Below are positions 46,371 to 55,381 of a stretch of DNA of 64,000 bases, piece by piece (the first letter of the stretch is position 1; each line of letters begins with the position of its first letter). The position numbers and the translations under genes are program-made. Below the pieces are notes generated by a model, which was given only the letters and a program-made list of their open reading frames with translations, made no database searches and was not told the DNA's origin. Source of the stretch: an uncultured Oceanospirillaceae bacterium (GTDB taxonomy: Bacteria; Pseudomonadota; Gammaproteobacteria; Pseudomonadales; Balneatricaceae); assembly GCA_937136055.1 (NCBI GenBank), contig CAKZOD010000088.1, positions 1-64,000 of the forward strand, written 5' to 3'.

Positions 46371-46402
46371 GCTTTCAGCACTTAAAGCAACTGAAGATAA
46401 AG

Positions 46403-46428
46403 AAACAGCGTTTATCTAAACGCTGTTT
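46403..46428. terminator. Bidirectional hairpin between flagellin and phosphoribosyltransferase genes
   Basis: A perfect 11-bp stem AAACAGCGTTT/AAACGCTGTTT with loop ATCT, between two convergent genes. A T-rich tail exists mainly on the minus-strand side. Confidence 0.7.
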
Positions 46429-46450
46429 AAAAATACGAAATGTTAAGAGA

Positions 46451-47020
46451 TTAGTCGTCTTTCATCGCCATAATGCGTTCACGCAATGCACTGATACCCG
46501 GCTTATCGTTAAGCAGTTCACTTTTTGTCAAACCTGATAGCTCATGGGGGAAAACCAGCCATTCATCGGTTTCATATAAATAGAAATCGGGTGCACGACC
46601 CGTCTTATTATTGGTAGGCTTGTAATACGGCGTAGCAATTTTCATAATCGGAGTGTTCTTACGGCACTTGCGCTCAAGATCTTGAATCACTTGAGCTACC
46701 GATAGGCCTGAATCATAAACATCATCAACAATCAGCAATGTATCTTCTGCATTAACATTTTTAATAATGTAGTCAAGCCCGTGTACACGTACATTCGATA
46801 CACGCTCAGCAATACCTGTATAAGAAGATGTACGAATTGAAATGTGATCGCACTTGATATCAAAGAAATCTAGCAGCTCCTGAACAGCGATACCGACAGG
46901 CGTGCCCCCTCTCCAAACACCAATTATATAGTTAGGGCGACAGCCACTATCCATAATTTGTAACGCTAAATTGTAGGAATCATCGAGTAGCTGTTGTGCA
47001 TCAATATATCTTTTAGTCAT
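46451..47020 (-). CDS. Phosphoribosyltransferase (hypoxanthine-guanine type)
   Basis: 189 residues. The PRPP-binding motif TLLIVDDVYDSGLS spans about 94-107, and GVWRGGTPVG near 34-43 forms the other phosphate loop. The C-terminal hood contains KIATPYYKPTNN. It fits the hpt/gpt-like purine salvage group or a related orphan PRTase. It is single and convergent with the flagellin-like gene. Confidence 0.82.
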   Translation of the reverse strand: MTKRYIDAQQLLDDSYNLALQIMDSGCRPNYIIGVWRGGTPVGIAVQELLDFFDIKCDHISIRTSSYTGIAERVSNVRVHGLDYIIKNVNAEDTLLIVDDVYDSGLSVAQVIQDLERKCRKNTPIMKIATPYYKPTNNKTGRAPDFYLYETDEWLVFPHELSGLTKSELLNDKPGISALRERIMAMKDD

Positions 47021-47590
47021 AATTTTCCAAGTACTTTTGTATAAAACCTAAATGAATTAGCCGAGTATTCACGCTGATAAGTCACTCTATCAGCCCTTAA
47101 TCCTTATTGGATAATCCCGAGCTATGCGCGCATCTAGGCCATTTTTTAGCAGGTAAATCAATTAATCACCCACCTTTTTAACATTTTCACAGCGCAACCT
47201 TTACGCTGTGCATTATGCTTAAGGCTAATCTTAGTGACGCTTTAAAATCAGTGCGTATCTAACCTTTTGACGTCACTTTCTTCCTAATAGCAAAGGGTAA
47301 GTTTAACACTTTTAATGAACATGAATAAAACATTGTCATGGGATTTGTCCATTTGGTGCAAAGAAAACCAACATCACTCACAGCAGAGACTGCAAAAGTC
47401 CTCAATTCAGTGAAATATCAAGATAATTGATAGCTGTTTGGCTAAAAACAACTCATAATTCGTGCGGGTTCTAAGTGCCTATCTTTCACTTTTAGACCTT
47501 AATTTAAGCAACTATTTAACAAAATAATGAGCACTTTCCACGAAGGAGCGAGAAAAGCGTTCATCGTCTTATCGTGTCACGGAGCAACAC
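47021..47590. other. 570-bp intergenic region upstream of the aminotransferase
   Basis: No gene and no recognised RNA motif. It is the divergent promoter region of the phosphoribosyltransferase and aminotransferase genes. I see no clear repeat or operator. Confidence 0.5.
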
Positions 47591-48868
47591 ATGTCATCTA
47601 CTATCGTCAATTTTGATTTACTCAATTCCAAAGAAGCTGATTTAAAACAACAATATCAAGAATTCCAAGCACGCGGTTTAAAACTTGATATGACACGCGG
47701 AAAACCTTGCCCTGAGCAACTTGATCTGGCAAATGGTTTATTGACAATTTTAGAGCGAGACGACTACACCGACAGTAGTGGTACTGATTGTCGTAACTAT
47801 GGCGGATTAAGCGGCATACCTGAAGCAAAAACACTGTTTGCTGAGTATTTAGGTGTTTCCACTGAAGAGCTCTTTATTGGTGGCAACACCAGTCTAGGGC
47901 TAATGCATGACATCATTGCAAGATGCATGAGCCACGGCGCAATAAACTCTAGCAGCCCATGGTCCAGTCAAAAAACTGTAAAATTCCTGTGCCCTGCACC
48001 TGGTTATGATCGCCATTTCGCCATTTGTGAGCATTTCAATATAGAGATGATTGCGATTGATCTGATGACAAACGGTGATCCAGATATGGATAAAATCGAA
48101 AGTCTAGTTGCAACAGATGACAGTATCAAAGGCATGTGGTTCGTGCCTAAATACGGCAACCCAAGTGGCCATAGCGTATCTGATGAATGTGTTGATCGCC
48201 TGGCAAATATGAGCTGTGCTGCCAATGATTTCATCATTATCTGGGACAATGCCTACAATGTGCACCATCTCACTGCTGAAAAAGTACAGATCAAAGATTT
48301 ACTCAGCGCCTGTAAAGATGCTCATAATAACAACCGTGCGCTGGTGATTGGCTCCACTTCTAAAGTGACTTTTGCAGGTGCCGGTGTCGCCATGATTGGC
48401 GCCAGTATCGAAAACATTAAATGGCTTGAAAAACATGCTAGCGTACAGACAATTGGCTCTGACAAAATAAATCAGCTACGCCATGTAAGATTCTTCAAAG
48501 ATTTTGCAGGTATTGAAGCTCACATGGAAAAGCATCGCCAAATTTTAGCCCCTAAGTTTGCAGCTGTTGATCGTATTTTAAATCAACACTTAGCGCCACT
48601 GGGTATTGCTAACTGGTCAACACCCAAAGGCGGCTACTTTATCAATCTAGATGTTCGTGATCATTGCGCCACTAAAGTCATTGCTATGGCAGCAAAAGCC
48701 GGTGTGGTAATGACAGGAGCAGGAGCTACCTTCCCTTATAAAAACGACCCTAGAGATTGCAATATTCGTATCGCCCCAAGCTTACCGAACTTAGCTGAAA
48801 TAGAGTTAGCCACACAAATACTTGCTGTATGCATCCAACTTGTGACCATTGAAGCATCAAGCCAATAG
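47591..48868 (+). CDS. Class I aminotransferase (aspartate-aminotransferase Ic type)
   Basis: 425 residues. The PLP lysine is K258 in IGSTSKVTFAGAG; N190 and P191 (KYGNPSGHS), D219 and Y222 (IIWDNAYNVHH) fit the class I fold. The N-terminal KLDMTRGKPCPEQL is typical of the pfam12897 branch, members of which transaminate aspartate or other amino acids. A single gene ended by a strong hairpin; a MITE-like element starts one base after that hairpin. Confidence 0.9.
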   Translation: MSSTIVNFDLLNSKEADLKQQYQEFQARGLKLDMTRGKPCPEQLDLANGLLTILERDDYTDSSGTDCRNYGGLSGIPEAKTLFAEYLGVSTEELFIGGNTSLGLMHDIIARCMSHGAINSSSPWSSQKTVKFLCPAPGYDRHFAICEHFNIEMIAIDLMTNGDPDMDKIESLVATDDSIKGMWFVPKYGNPSGHSVSDECVDRLANMSCAANDFIIIWDNAYNVHHLTAEKVQIKDLLSACKDAHNNNRALVIGSTSKVTFAGAGVAMIGASIENIKWLEKHASVQTIGSDKINQLRHVRFFKDFAGIEAHMEKHRQILAPKFAAVDRILNQHLAPLGIANWSTPKGGYFINLDVRDHCATKVIAMAAKAGVVMTGAGATFPYKNDPRDCNIRIAPSLPNLAEIELATQILAVCIQLVTIEASSQ

Positions 48869-48878
48869 TCATTAAGTC

Positions 48879-48904
48879 TAAGCGCACACCTATGTGTGCG
48901 CTTA
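48879..48904 (+). terminator. Terminator-like hairpin after the aminotransferase
   Basis: A perfect 11-bp stem TAAGCGCACAC/GTGTGCGCTTA with loop CTAT, 10 bp after the stop codon. No T-run follows, because the repeat element begins directly at 48905. Confidence 0.65.
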
Positions 48905-49242
48905 GGGAACAGTGAACAAGTCCTAGACGCCCTTTATGCCCTCGGGTACTGGCATGCAGGATTTTTCGTGATTAAGGCAATGCATACAGGCGGGCTGGTT
49001 GCCCGGCGAAATGCATTAACGATGAGCACGGAATATCCTGCATGCCCCGTAGGGTCTTACTTATTCAAAGAAAGCTAAGAGGCCATCAGAGATGAAACCT
49101 TGTTTCATCTGGGTTTGCTTTGTCAGAAAGCTTGTAAAGGACTCGCCATTCACTGCGCCTTCTTTCGCGGATTAGCATGCCCTTTGGGTACTGGCCTCTT
49201 AGTTATCCACAGGGAACATCTAGGGACTTATTCACTGTTTCC
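48905..49242. mobile_element. MITE-like element with nested inverted repeats (copy 2 of the dispersed repeat)
   Basis: 338 bp without coding capacity. Imperfect 23-bp terminal inverted repeats (48905-48927, GGGAACAGTGAACAAGTCCT..., and 49219-49242) are flanked by a possible TTA duplication (48902-48904 and 49243-49245). Inside are perfect nested palindromes: GGCATGCAGGAT/ATCCTGCATGCC, CTAAGAGGCC/GGCCTCTTAG and AGATGAAAC/GTTTCATCT. Two internal copies of GGGTACTGGC occur. It shares its internal blocks with the repeat at 12013-12228. No transposase is nearby. Confidence 0.8.
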
Positions 49243-50179
49243 TTAGACAAAGCTACCCCCTGTTAAATCTACCCTTTAATATCAAACCCCTACAAAGCGT
49301 AAACGTTTCACAAACACACGCAATAATAACGACAAACTCTTTATGTTAACCATGATTGCAACTATATATCACACTCTCAAGCATACCTTTATATTAAAAA
49401 TCATATTTTATAAAAGCGTAAATATTAAACTTAAGGACACACCTGTTAGGAAAATTATATTTAATAACAAAATCACAAAACAACAAATTAAATCAACATT
49501 CAATTAAACTCTCACAATTTTAAATATCGATATTTCTGGTAGTATTTAAAAAAACATCTGAAGTTGAATATAATTAATATTTACTTATAACATTATAAAT
49601 ATAATGAATATCAATTCATTCATAACAATTTCCTGTAAATATTTATGACGCATGAAGCCAGATAACGAGAAAAGCAGATATAACGCATGAAAAGAGAAAA
49701 AGCACACAATGCTACTGTTTATCACAAGCGTCGTATATACGAGCTAAAATTGTATTTTATTGGGTCGAAGCTTGTTACTTTTGTGGCTTTTATAAGCCAA
49801 TAGAAGGCGTAAGGTATGAGCAAGATGAATAAAAAAAAACGACTTGGGATAGGGTTAGCAAAACCCAAGCCGTTAGAAAACCATTTTTCGGTATTACTTT
49901 TGTGTGAAAATAACGAATATACTTTATATATTATATTGACGGCTTTAAAGCACTCAACATAAAACACTGCTAAATATGACTCTACATTTTATAAAAACAA
50001 CACTGCAAAGAAATAGTTTTATAGTTTAGTTAATATTTAATACAGCTAAAGCGTAGTTCAAATTTTCCCGCTAAACCAATTTACAAGTAAAAAATCAATC
50101 ATGTTTTTATTAATATACCATATTAAAAAATATAAATGTAATGCATATTAACTACCTATTTAGCAAACCTTGTTTTTAA
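49243..50179. other. Gene-poor A+T-rich stretch of about 940 bp
   Basis: No gene is supported. The 81-codon minus-strand frame at 49722-49967 overlaps a strong terminator and has a biased, unremarkable composition. The notable element is that minus-strand terminator. The stretch may hold a small RNA or a long untranslated region for the leftward MATE gene. Confidence 0.45.
49830..49874 (-). terminator. Strong rho-independent terminator on the minus strand
   Basis: On the minus strand AACG-G-CTTGGG, a loop of about 15 bases, then CCCAAG-T-CGTT followed by nine T residues (the A-run at 49831-49839 on the plus strand). It lies about 300 bp beyond the stop codon of the leftward MATE gene, so it may end that transcript or an unannotated RNA. 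Confidence 0.75.
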
Positions 50180-51487
50180 TCAATTATTTACAATCGCTTT
50201 TTCGGAAATCTTTTTTATCGTGTAAAAACAGCTAATAAGTGCTATCACTCCAAAAACAAGATTGCCTAAAGTGTTCCCTAAAAAGACGCCATTCGCCCCC
50301 ATTAGGTTTGCACCTATTAGTACGAACGGCACTGTACCAATACTTGCTTTGGAAAAATTGAACAGTGTTGAGAGCAACGGGTAACCTAAGTTATTAAAAG
50401 CTGCATTGGCAACAAAGAGAAAACCATAGAATGCAAAAGCAGGGCCAATCCAAACAGCAACAAAGCGCATAAAACTAGCGGCATCACCCACTGCACCAAA
50501 CCATTGAATGATCCATTCAATACTTAAATAAAGGCTTAGAGCGGCCACTGTGCAATATAGCGTGACAAAAATACTACTATCAAACAAAGTACGCTTTACT
50601 CGATGAAAATATTGAGCACCGAAATTCTGTGCATATATAGGCCCTACAGCCGCAGATAGTGCAAAAATAACCCCAAATACAACCGGTGTAATTCGACCTG
50701 TTAATGTCCAGCCTGCAATATAACTCTCACCGAATTTCGCCATTTCATAGGTCATATAGGCATTGGCAAAGGGTGTTGCTAATTGGGTGCCGATGGTTGG
50801 GATGGCTATGCGTTTAATTTCTTTTACACTGGTTAAAAAAGCACTGAAATTGAAACGAGTACTAAAATCATATTTGAAATAAATGAGCCCAAGGGCAGTT
50901 CCACCTACTGCTAGTCTTGCAAACACAGAAGCAATTGCGGCACCTTCTATACCTAAATCAAGCACAAAGATAAACAGCGGATCTAATACTACGTTTACCA
51001 CCGCTCCAGTTAACATCGCAAGCATCGACAAGTTCGGTGCTCCCATTGCTCGCAGTAATGCACCACCTGACATTGCTATCGCTAAAAAAGGCAGGCTCGG
51101 TAATATAATATGTAGATATTGTTGTGCAAAAACCAATGCATCCCCACCAGCCCCCACAATTTCAAGCAACTGGCGACTAAAACACCAAGTAACCAATGCC
51201 ACTATTGCTGTAATGACGATACTAAAAATAAAATTATGCTGCGCTAACGCTCTCGCCCTCGCGTTCTCCCCAGCCCCTAAAGCTTTGGAGACAGTGGCTG
51301 ACATCGCTATTGATAAACCAATGGAGAAGCTCATATTAAAAAACATAATGCTTGCTGCAAAACCCAACCCTGCAACTACACTTTGGTTTTTTAATAATGT
51401 TAAGAAATATAAATCGATGAGATCAACTGCAAATAGCGAGACAAGGCCAATTGAAGAAGTCATTGTTAGCACAATGACATGTTTCAT
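50180..51487 (-). CDS. MATE-family efflux transporter
   Basis: 435 residues and about 12 transmembrane helices arranged as two homologous halves. Conserved motifs: GLGFAASIMFFNMSFSIGLSIAMS in the first half and the acidic/proline residues of helix 7 region (IAIPTIGTQLATPFANAYM). Family members export cationic drugs or metabolites using Na+ or H+. Immediately upstream, on the same strand, is an orphan response regulator (gap about 245 bp). The substrate is unknown. Confidence 0.9.
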   Translation of the reverse strand: MKHVIVLTMTSSIGLVSLFAVDLIDLYFLTLLKNQSVVAGLGFAASIMFFNMSFSIGLSIAMSATVSKALGAGENARARALAQHNFIFSIVITAIVALVTWCFSRQLLEIVGAGGDALVFAQQYLHIILPSLPFLAIAMSGGALLRAMGAPNLSMLAMLTGAVVNVVLDPLFIFVLDLGIEGAAIASVFARLAVGGTALGLIYFKYDFSTRFNFSAFLTSVKEIKRIAIPTIGTQLATPFANAYMTYEMAKFGESYIAGWTLTGRITPVVFGVIFALSAAVGPIYAQNFGAQYFHRVKRTLFDSSIFVTLYCTVAALSLYLSIEWIIQWFGAVGDAASFMRFVAVWIGPAFAFYGFLFVANAAFNNLGYPLLSTLFNFSKASIGTVPFVLIGANLMGANGVFLGNTLGNLVFGVIALISCFYTIKKISEKAIVNN

Positions 51488-51690
51488 AATAGAGCCTTGT
51501 AGAAACTTAGCGCCGACCTGTTTTTTTGACGTTTTCAGAATGATACCGCATTAACAACATCCGTATGCTATTAAAAATATTAGCAAACAAAAAAAGAAGT
51601 TTTCAAGAGGCGGGATAATAGCTTATTAGCGACTAAATTTCAGCTAATATCAAAGGTGTGTGATTATCTATCAAGGATTGAAATAATTAC

Positions 51691-51720
51691 TCGCCGGTGT
51701 AAACAACAACTCACCGGCGA
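51691..51720 (-). terminator. Hairpin after the response-regulator gene
   Basis: A 9-bp stem TCGCCGGTG/CACCGGCGA with a 12-base loop, 12 bp after the stop codon of the leftward response regulator. A moderately T-rich tail follows on the minus strand. Confidence 0.6.
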
Positions 51721-51731
51721 TATTAGCGATG

Positions 51732-52382
51732 TTAAGGGCGAACGACACCATGGCGAATTGCTAAATGCACGAGCTCTGAGTTATTAGTAAGCGATAATTT
51801 TCTCAATATATTAGCACGGTGCGCATGCACTGTTTTATTTGATAAGCACATATTATCCGCGATTTCAGAAGCTTTTCGCCCATCAGCTAAAAGCGAAAAT
51901 ATTTGAATTTCGCGCTTTGTCAGTATCGACAATGGGCTTTCAGATTCGTTGCCATCTAATTGCGCTTTCACTGTCGGTGATAGGTATTGCTGCCCGCTAT
52001 CAATTGTCTTCACAGCTGTTATCAGCTCATTTGCCGGGCCACGCTTTGTTAAAAACCCCTTCGCACCTGCTTTAATGACCGTGCTTGGAAATGGCGCTGA
52101 ATCAAAGCCCGATAATACGAGAATTTTTGCATTCTTATCAAACGCGAGAATACGCCTAATTGCTTCTATACCACCATGGGTGCTATCAGAAGTACCTGAA
52201 TCTGAAGGTAGTGATAAATCCATCACAACAATATCTGGCAACTTTGTCTTATATATATCATAAGCTTCGCTGCTCGATTCTGCTTCAGCGGTGACATCAA
52301 TATCCTTTTCCGAATCTAAGATGTTCTTAAATCCTGTTCTCACTACCTCGTGATCGTCAACCAATAAAACTTTTATTGTCAT
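51732..52382 (-). CDS. NarL/FixJ-type response regulator
   Basis: 216 residues. The receiver domain (1-120) has the acidic pair D9/D10, the phospho-acceptor D55 (IVVMDLSLP), S91 and K113, all normal for a phosphorylatable receiver. The C-terminal LuxR-type helix-turn-helix (about 150-210) includes LTKREIQIFSLLADGRKASEIADNM. No histidine kinase gene is beside it, so it is an orphan here. It precedes the MATE gene on the same strand. Confidence 0.93.
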   Translation of the reverse strand: MTIKVLLVDDHEVVRTGFKNILDSEKDIDVTAEAESSSEAYDIYKTKLPDIVVMDLSLPSDSGTSDSTHGGIEAIRRILAFDKNAKILVLSGFDSAPFPSTVIKAGAKGFLTKRGPANELITAVKTIDSGQQYLSPTVKAQLDGNESESPLSILTKREIQIFSLLADGRKASEIADNMCLSNKTVHAHRANILRKLSLTNNSELVHLAIRHGVVRP

Positions 52383-52611
52383 TATAACTACTCATTTTTT
52401 AATCTAGAAATATTAGTTTTCTATACCTTACATTGTGAAAATTCTTCCTGAATCTCACTGACTGTTGTTCAAAGTCGAATAAAACGAACATTATCAAACA
52501 ACAGCCTTATAAACATAGCGTACTTTGCCTCAAGTTGCCTAAAAGAATATGCAAATAAATCTAAAATTATAATTTGATATTCATCAAAGCTATTGATATA
52601 GCAATTTTTAC

Positions 52612-53034
52612 TCAAGCACCTTTGTAAGTTTGACTGGTATGCACTTCTAAACAATATTCCGAAGCTTGTTCAATACTTTCGCATTTTGCAGGATAAGCCA
52701 CCAGCTCATCAGAATAACCGACAAACTTTATACCCTCGCGCTGGCAATGCTCAAATACTTTCTCCATCGCTTTAATAACCGCTAATTGACGATCTGAAAA
52801 CTCAGCTTCTTTATCTGCTTCTTCGCGCTTTTTGCTTGTCACCTGTTGCAGTACGTAATCATCTTCATCGAGTAATTGAACGGTTTTTTCCGTTAATTTT
52901 TCACCAATCAAGACTGATTTTGCAAGGTCAAAAACCTCTAACGAATAGCAGTTAATCACATCCTCAGCAAGACAGTTCAGCAAGACTGCTTTAATGTCTT
53001 CATACGTTGCACCTTCAGTTAAATCATATTCCAT
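52612..53034 (-). CDS. Protein of unknown function (140 aa), acidic
   Basis: Not recognised. Acidic, helical and soluble, without a signal peptide or membrane helix; charged segments (EADKEAEFSDRQLAVIKAMEKVFEHCQREG) suggest coiled-coil or helix-bundle structure. It lies just downstream of the KfrA-like gene on the same strand, 70 bp away, so an operon with it is possible. Confidence 0.65.
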   Translation of the reverse strand: MEYDLTEGATYEDIKAVLLNCLAEDVINCYSLEVFDLAKSVLIGEKLTEKTVQLLDEDDYVLQQVTSKKREEADKEAEFSDRQLAVIKAMEKVFEHCQREGIKFVGYSDELVAYPAKCESIEQASEYCLEVHTSQTYKGA

Positions 53035-53103
53035 GTAACATCCAATCTCTGATGAGCTCTACAGTTTTTCAAAATTATCCTGAATCGGTCACACGATACT
53101 ACT

Positions 53104-53901
53104 TTACTCAAATGACGATTCGTATTTATCCAGTTGCTGCTTTACATTATTATATTTAGCGTCTTGTTGTGCAATCACTAACTCAAGCCTATGAATTTGT
53201 TTTAAGTAACTTTTTTCTTGATCAAACAGCGTTTGTTGAAGATCACCCAACTTTTCCTGTTTCATTAAAACTTCTGTTTTTAAATCCGCAACTAAGCTTT
53301 CGTTGACCTTTAGCGCAACCTGAGCTTCCAGCAATTTATGAGTATCGAGCTCACTGATGCTCCCAGCTGGCTGCTTTTCAAGTAGTAGCTGCTGCTGTTT
53401 TACGTCTCTTTTAAGTTCATCGCACTGCGCCATTGATTTTATTAAATCAGATTCAAGCTGATGATTGTGTTGAGCCAGAGTATTTTTATCTGCTAGGAGC
53501 TCTTCATTCGTTTGTAATAAGCGATTATTTTGCTGTTGTAACTCACCTAGCTGAGCCTGTATTTGAACCAATTGCTCATTTTCATCATTGCGCTTTTGCT
53601 CAAACGCCTGTGAAATTTCTTCGCGTTGGCTATCTAAGGATGCCTGTGCATACACCAAAGCTTGATCCCATAGTTTTGACGCTGCGCTAATAACAGGGTC
53701 TGGCAAAGCAGGATGTTCACTTTGGCGATTTATACGCTTAGATAAATTCGCCCACCACAGATTCAAAGCGTGATTGATAGTTGTAATACTGCCAGTTCCC
53801 AGTAAATCTCTAACAGCTTGCTGCGTTGGCCTCTTACCTTGTGCTAATAAAGTATCGGCAGCGCTTTGCACTTTTTCGGTGGTATCTGATTTTTTTGGCA
53901 T
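53104..53901 (-). CDS. KfrA-family DNA-binding coiled-coil protein
   Basis: 265 residues. The N-terminal domain (about 1-110: KVQSAADTLLAQGKRPTQQAVRDLLGTGSITTINHALNLWW) matches KfrA_N, first known from plasmid replication/partition regions. The rest, to the C-terminus, is a long Gln/Leu-rich coiled coil. KfrA proteins autoregulate and are thought to give plasmid stability or nucleoid roles. It is chromosomal here, with no partition genes around; a general chromatin or regulator role is inferred. Confidence 0.85.
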   Translation of the reverse strand: MPKKSDTTEKVQSAADTLLAQGKRPTQQAVRDLLGTGSITTINHALNLWWANLSKRINRQSEHPALPDPVISAASKLWDQALVYAQASLDSQREEISQAFEQKRNDENEQLVQIQAQLGELQQQNNRLLQTNEELLADKNTLAQHNHQLESDLIKSMAQCDELKRDVKQQQLLLEKQPAGSISELDTHKLLEAQVALKVNESLVADLKTEVLMKQEKLGDLQQTLFDQEKSYLKQIHRLELVIAQQDAKYNNVKQQLDKYESSFE

Positions 53902-54098
53902 ATTCAGTACTGTAAATGTATTATTCGATACAGTTTAGCTTAAAATTCTCATCCGCAATAGCTATTAAATAAGAGATATAACAACAAAACACTATCAACG
54001 AAGTAGCCTTATAAGCCAAATGGCTAGCCTTTCCTAATCCCTATTAAAATTTTTTAATTGTTAATCGTAAAATCACACCTTAATCAGCCAACTACTTG

Positions 54099-55031
54099 TT
54101 ATCTTATCATTTTCTTAACAAAGACAACGACAAAGAGTGCCAGCGTGAAGCTACCGCTTAAAGCCTCTGTTGCGGCAAGAAAACGACTAAAACCCTGTGG
54201 GGTAATATCCCCATAACCCAATGTTGTAAACGTCACCACACTAAAATACAAAGCATCTAAAAAATAATACAGATTTTGACCTAAGCTCTCATCAAAATTA
54301 ATTTGCAGCAGCTCACCTGCATAGTTCAGCCCAGAAAAGAGATAAATGGCAGCATAAATAAAAATCGTCAACAATGTAAAACCAATAATGCGTAAAGGCT
54401 CTTCACCGTAACCGCAAAATAAATCAACCGTTTTAGAGAGGATTCTCGCACCTGAATAGAGTGGTAGTTGCTTTCGTCGAGTCACCATCTCTTTGCGAAA
54501 AAAACGCCCTGACAAATCAAACAAACCCTCGTCTTCTGTCACTATACGTAAATGACGATAGATCTCTTCAGCTTGTTGATACAGATCGTTTCTCTCTTTG
54601 AAATCCGTGGTTTTTCTGGCCATTTTCTCTTGAAGAATATCCTCCCCCCATTGAATATGCTCCAGCTTAGCATGCTCAAAATTTGCACCGAGCAAGTTAC
54701 AATCTTCTAGATTGGCACAGTGCAAATTAGCATATTTAAAATTGGCTTTCATTAGTGAGCAGCCAGAAAAATCAACCATAAAACAATGGGCTGATTGAAA
54801 GTCAGAACGATAAAAATCGCAGTTACTGAAATTGTATCCAGAGCGGGAATTACTGTTGACCAAATAAATATTTTTCAAATCGACCCGCGAAAGCTTGAAA
54901 CCATCCATCGCGATACCCGTTTTTGCGCGCTGCTCAAGCATTTTAACGAGTTCGCTCTCCTCTTCTCGATCGTTTTGGCGCCAAATTCGTTCATCTTCAA
55001 CGGCAATTTGTCTAAAATCAGCAGCTAACAT
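54099..55031 (-). CDS. Pentapeptide-repeat/K+-channel fusion protein
   Basis: 310 residues from the ATG at 55031 (AAAGG six bases upstream; an earlier ATG abuts the site). An N-terminal cytoplasmic region carries pentapeptide-type repeats (about 66-126: NFSNCDFYRSDFQSAHCFM and so on). A linker follows, then two transmembrane helices (about 216-234 and 285-306) around the pore with the selectivity filter TTLGYGD (about 269-275). It is a two-helix potassium channel of the Ion_trans_2 type with a built-in repeat domain. Confidence 0.9.
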   Translation of the reverse strand: MLAADFRQIAVEDERIWRQNDREEESELVKMLEQRAKTGIAMDGFKLSRVDLKNIYLVNSNSRSGYNFSNCDFYRSDFQSAHCFMVDFSGCSLMKANFKYANLHCANLEDCNLLGANFEHAKLEHIQWGEDILQEKMARKTTDFKERNDLYQQAEEIYRHLRIVTEDEGLFDLSGRFFRKEMVTRRKQLPLYSGARILSKTVDLFCGYGEEPLRIIGFTLLTIFIYAAIYLFSGLNYAGELLQINFDESLGQNLYYFLDALYFSVVTFTTLGYGDITPQGFSRFLAATEALSGSFTLALFVVVFVKKMIR

Positions 55032-55381
55032 ATGCATCCTTTCGTGATCACAACCAAGTACTTATTTGAATAAACTTAAACCTGAAACTCAAACCAGCCA
55101 ATCCCAAAAAGCGATTGATATCACTGAAATTAAATATAAATCTTGAGTTAATAGAGCGACTAAAGAGTTTATGTATACAGTAATGCCTGCGCTTTATCCT
55201 TTATAGGCATAGCGTCATAGGCTTTTGCAAACCCTAGAGTCGATTAAACCGTTTTCAAAACTCACAGGTAATGCGGACTGTTGAGCGGTCAAGCTTGATA
55301 AATAAAGCATAGACAATGATCATTATTTGTCATATTTTTTAGCCGATTTCCTCCCTGTTTTCATTTTCAACAGTGATTTGT
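55032..55381. other. Intergenic region between channel and LysR genes
   Basis: No gene. GACAATGATCATTATTTGTC at about 55312-55331 is an imperfect palindrome near the LysR stop codon; it may be part of a transcription end or a metal-regulator site, but is too weak to name. Confidence 0.4.

Noticed and set aside
49722..49967. 81-codon minus-strand frame in the gene-poor stretch
   Set aside because: It runs through a strong rho-independent terminator and has unremarkable composition.
50883..51554. 223-codon plus-strand frame opposite the MATE gene
   Set aside because: Antisense shadow of a clear membrane transporter; composition is that of reversed hydrophobic codons.
55312..55331. Fur-like palindrome between the channel and LysR genes
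   Set aside because: Imperfect and far from any start codon; it could equally be a transcription-end structure.
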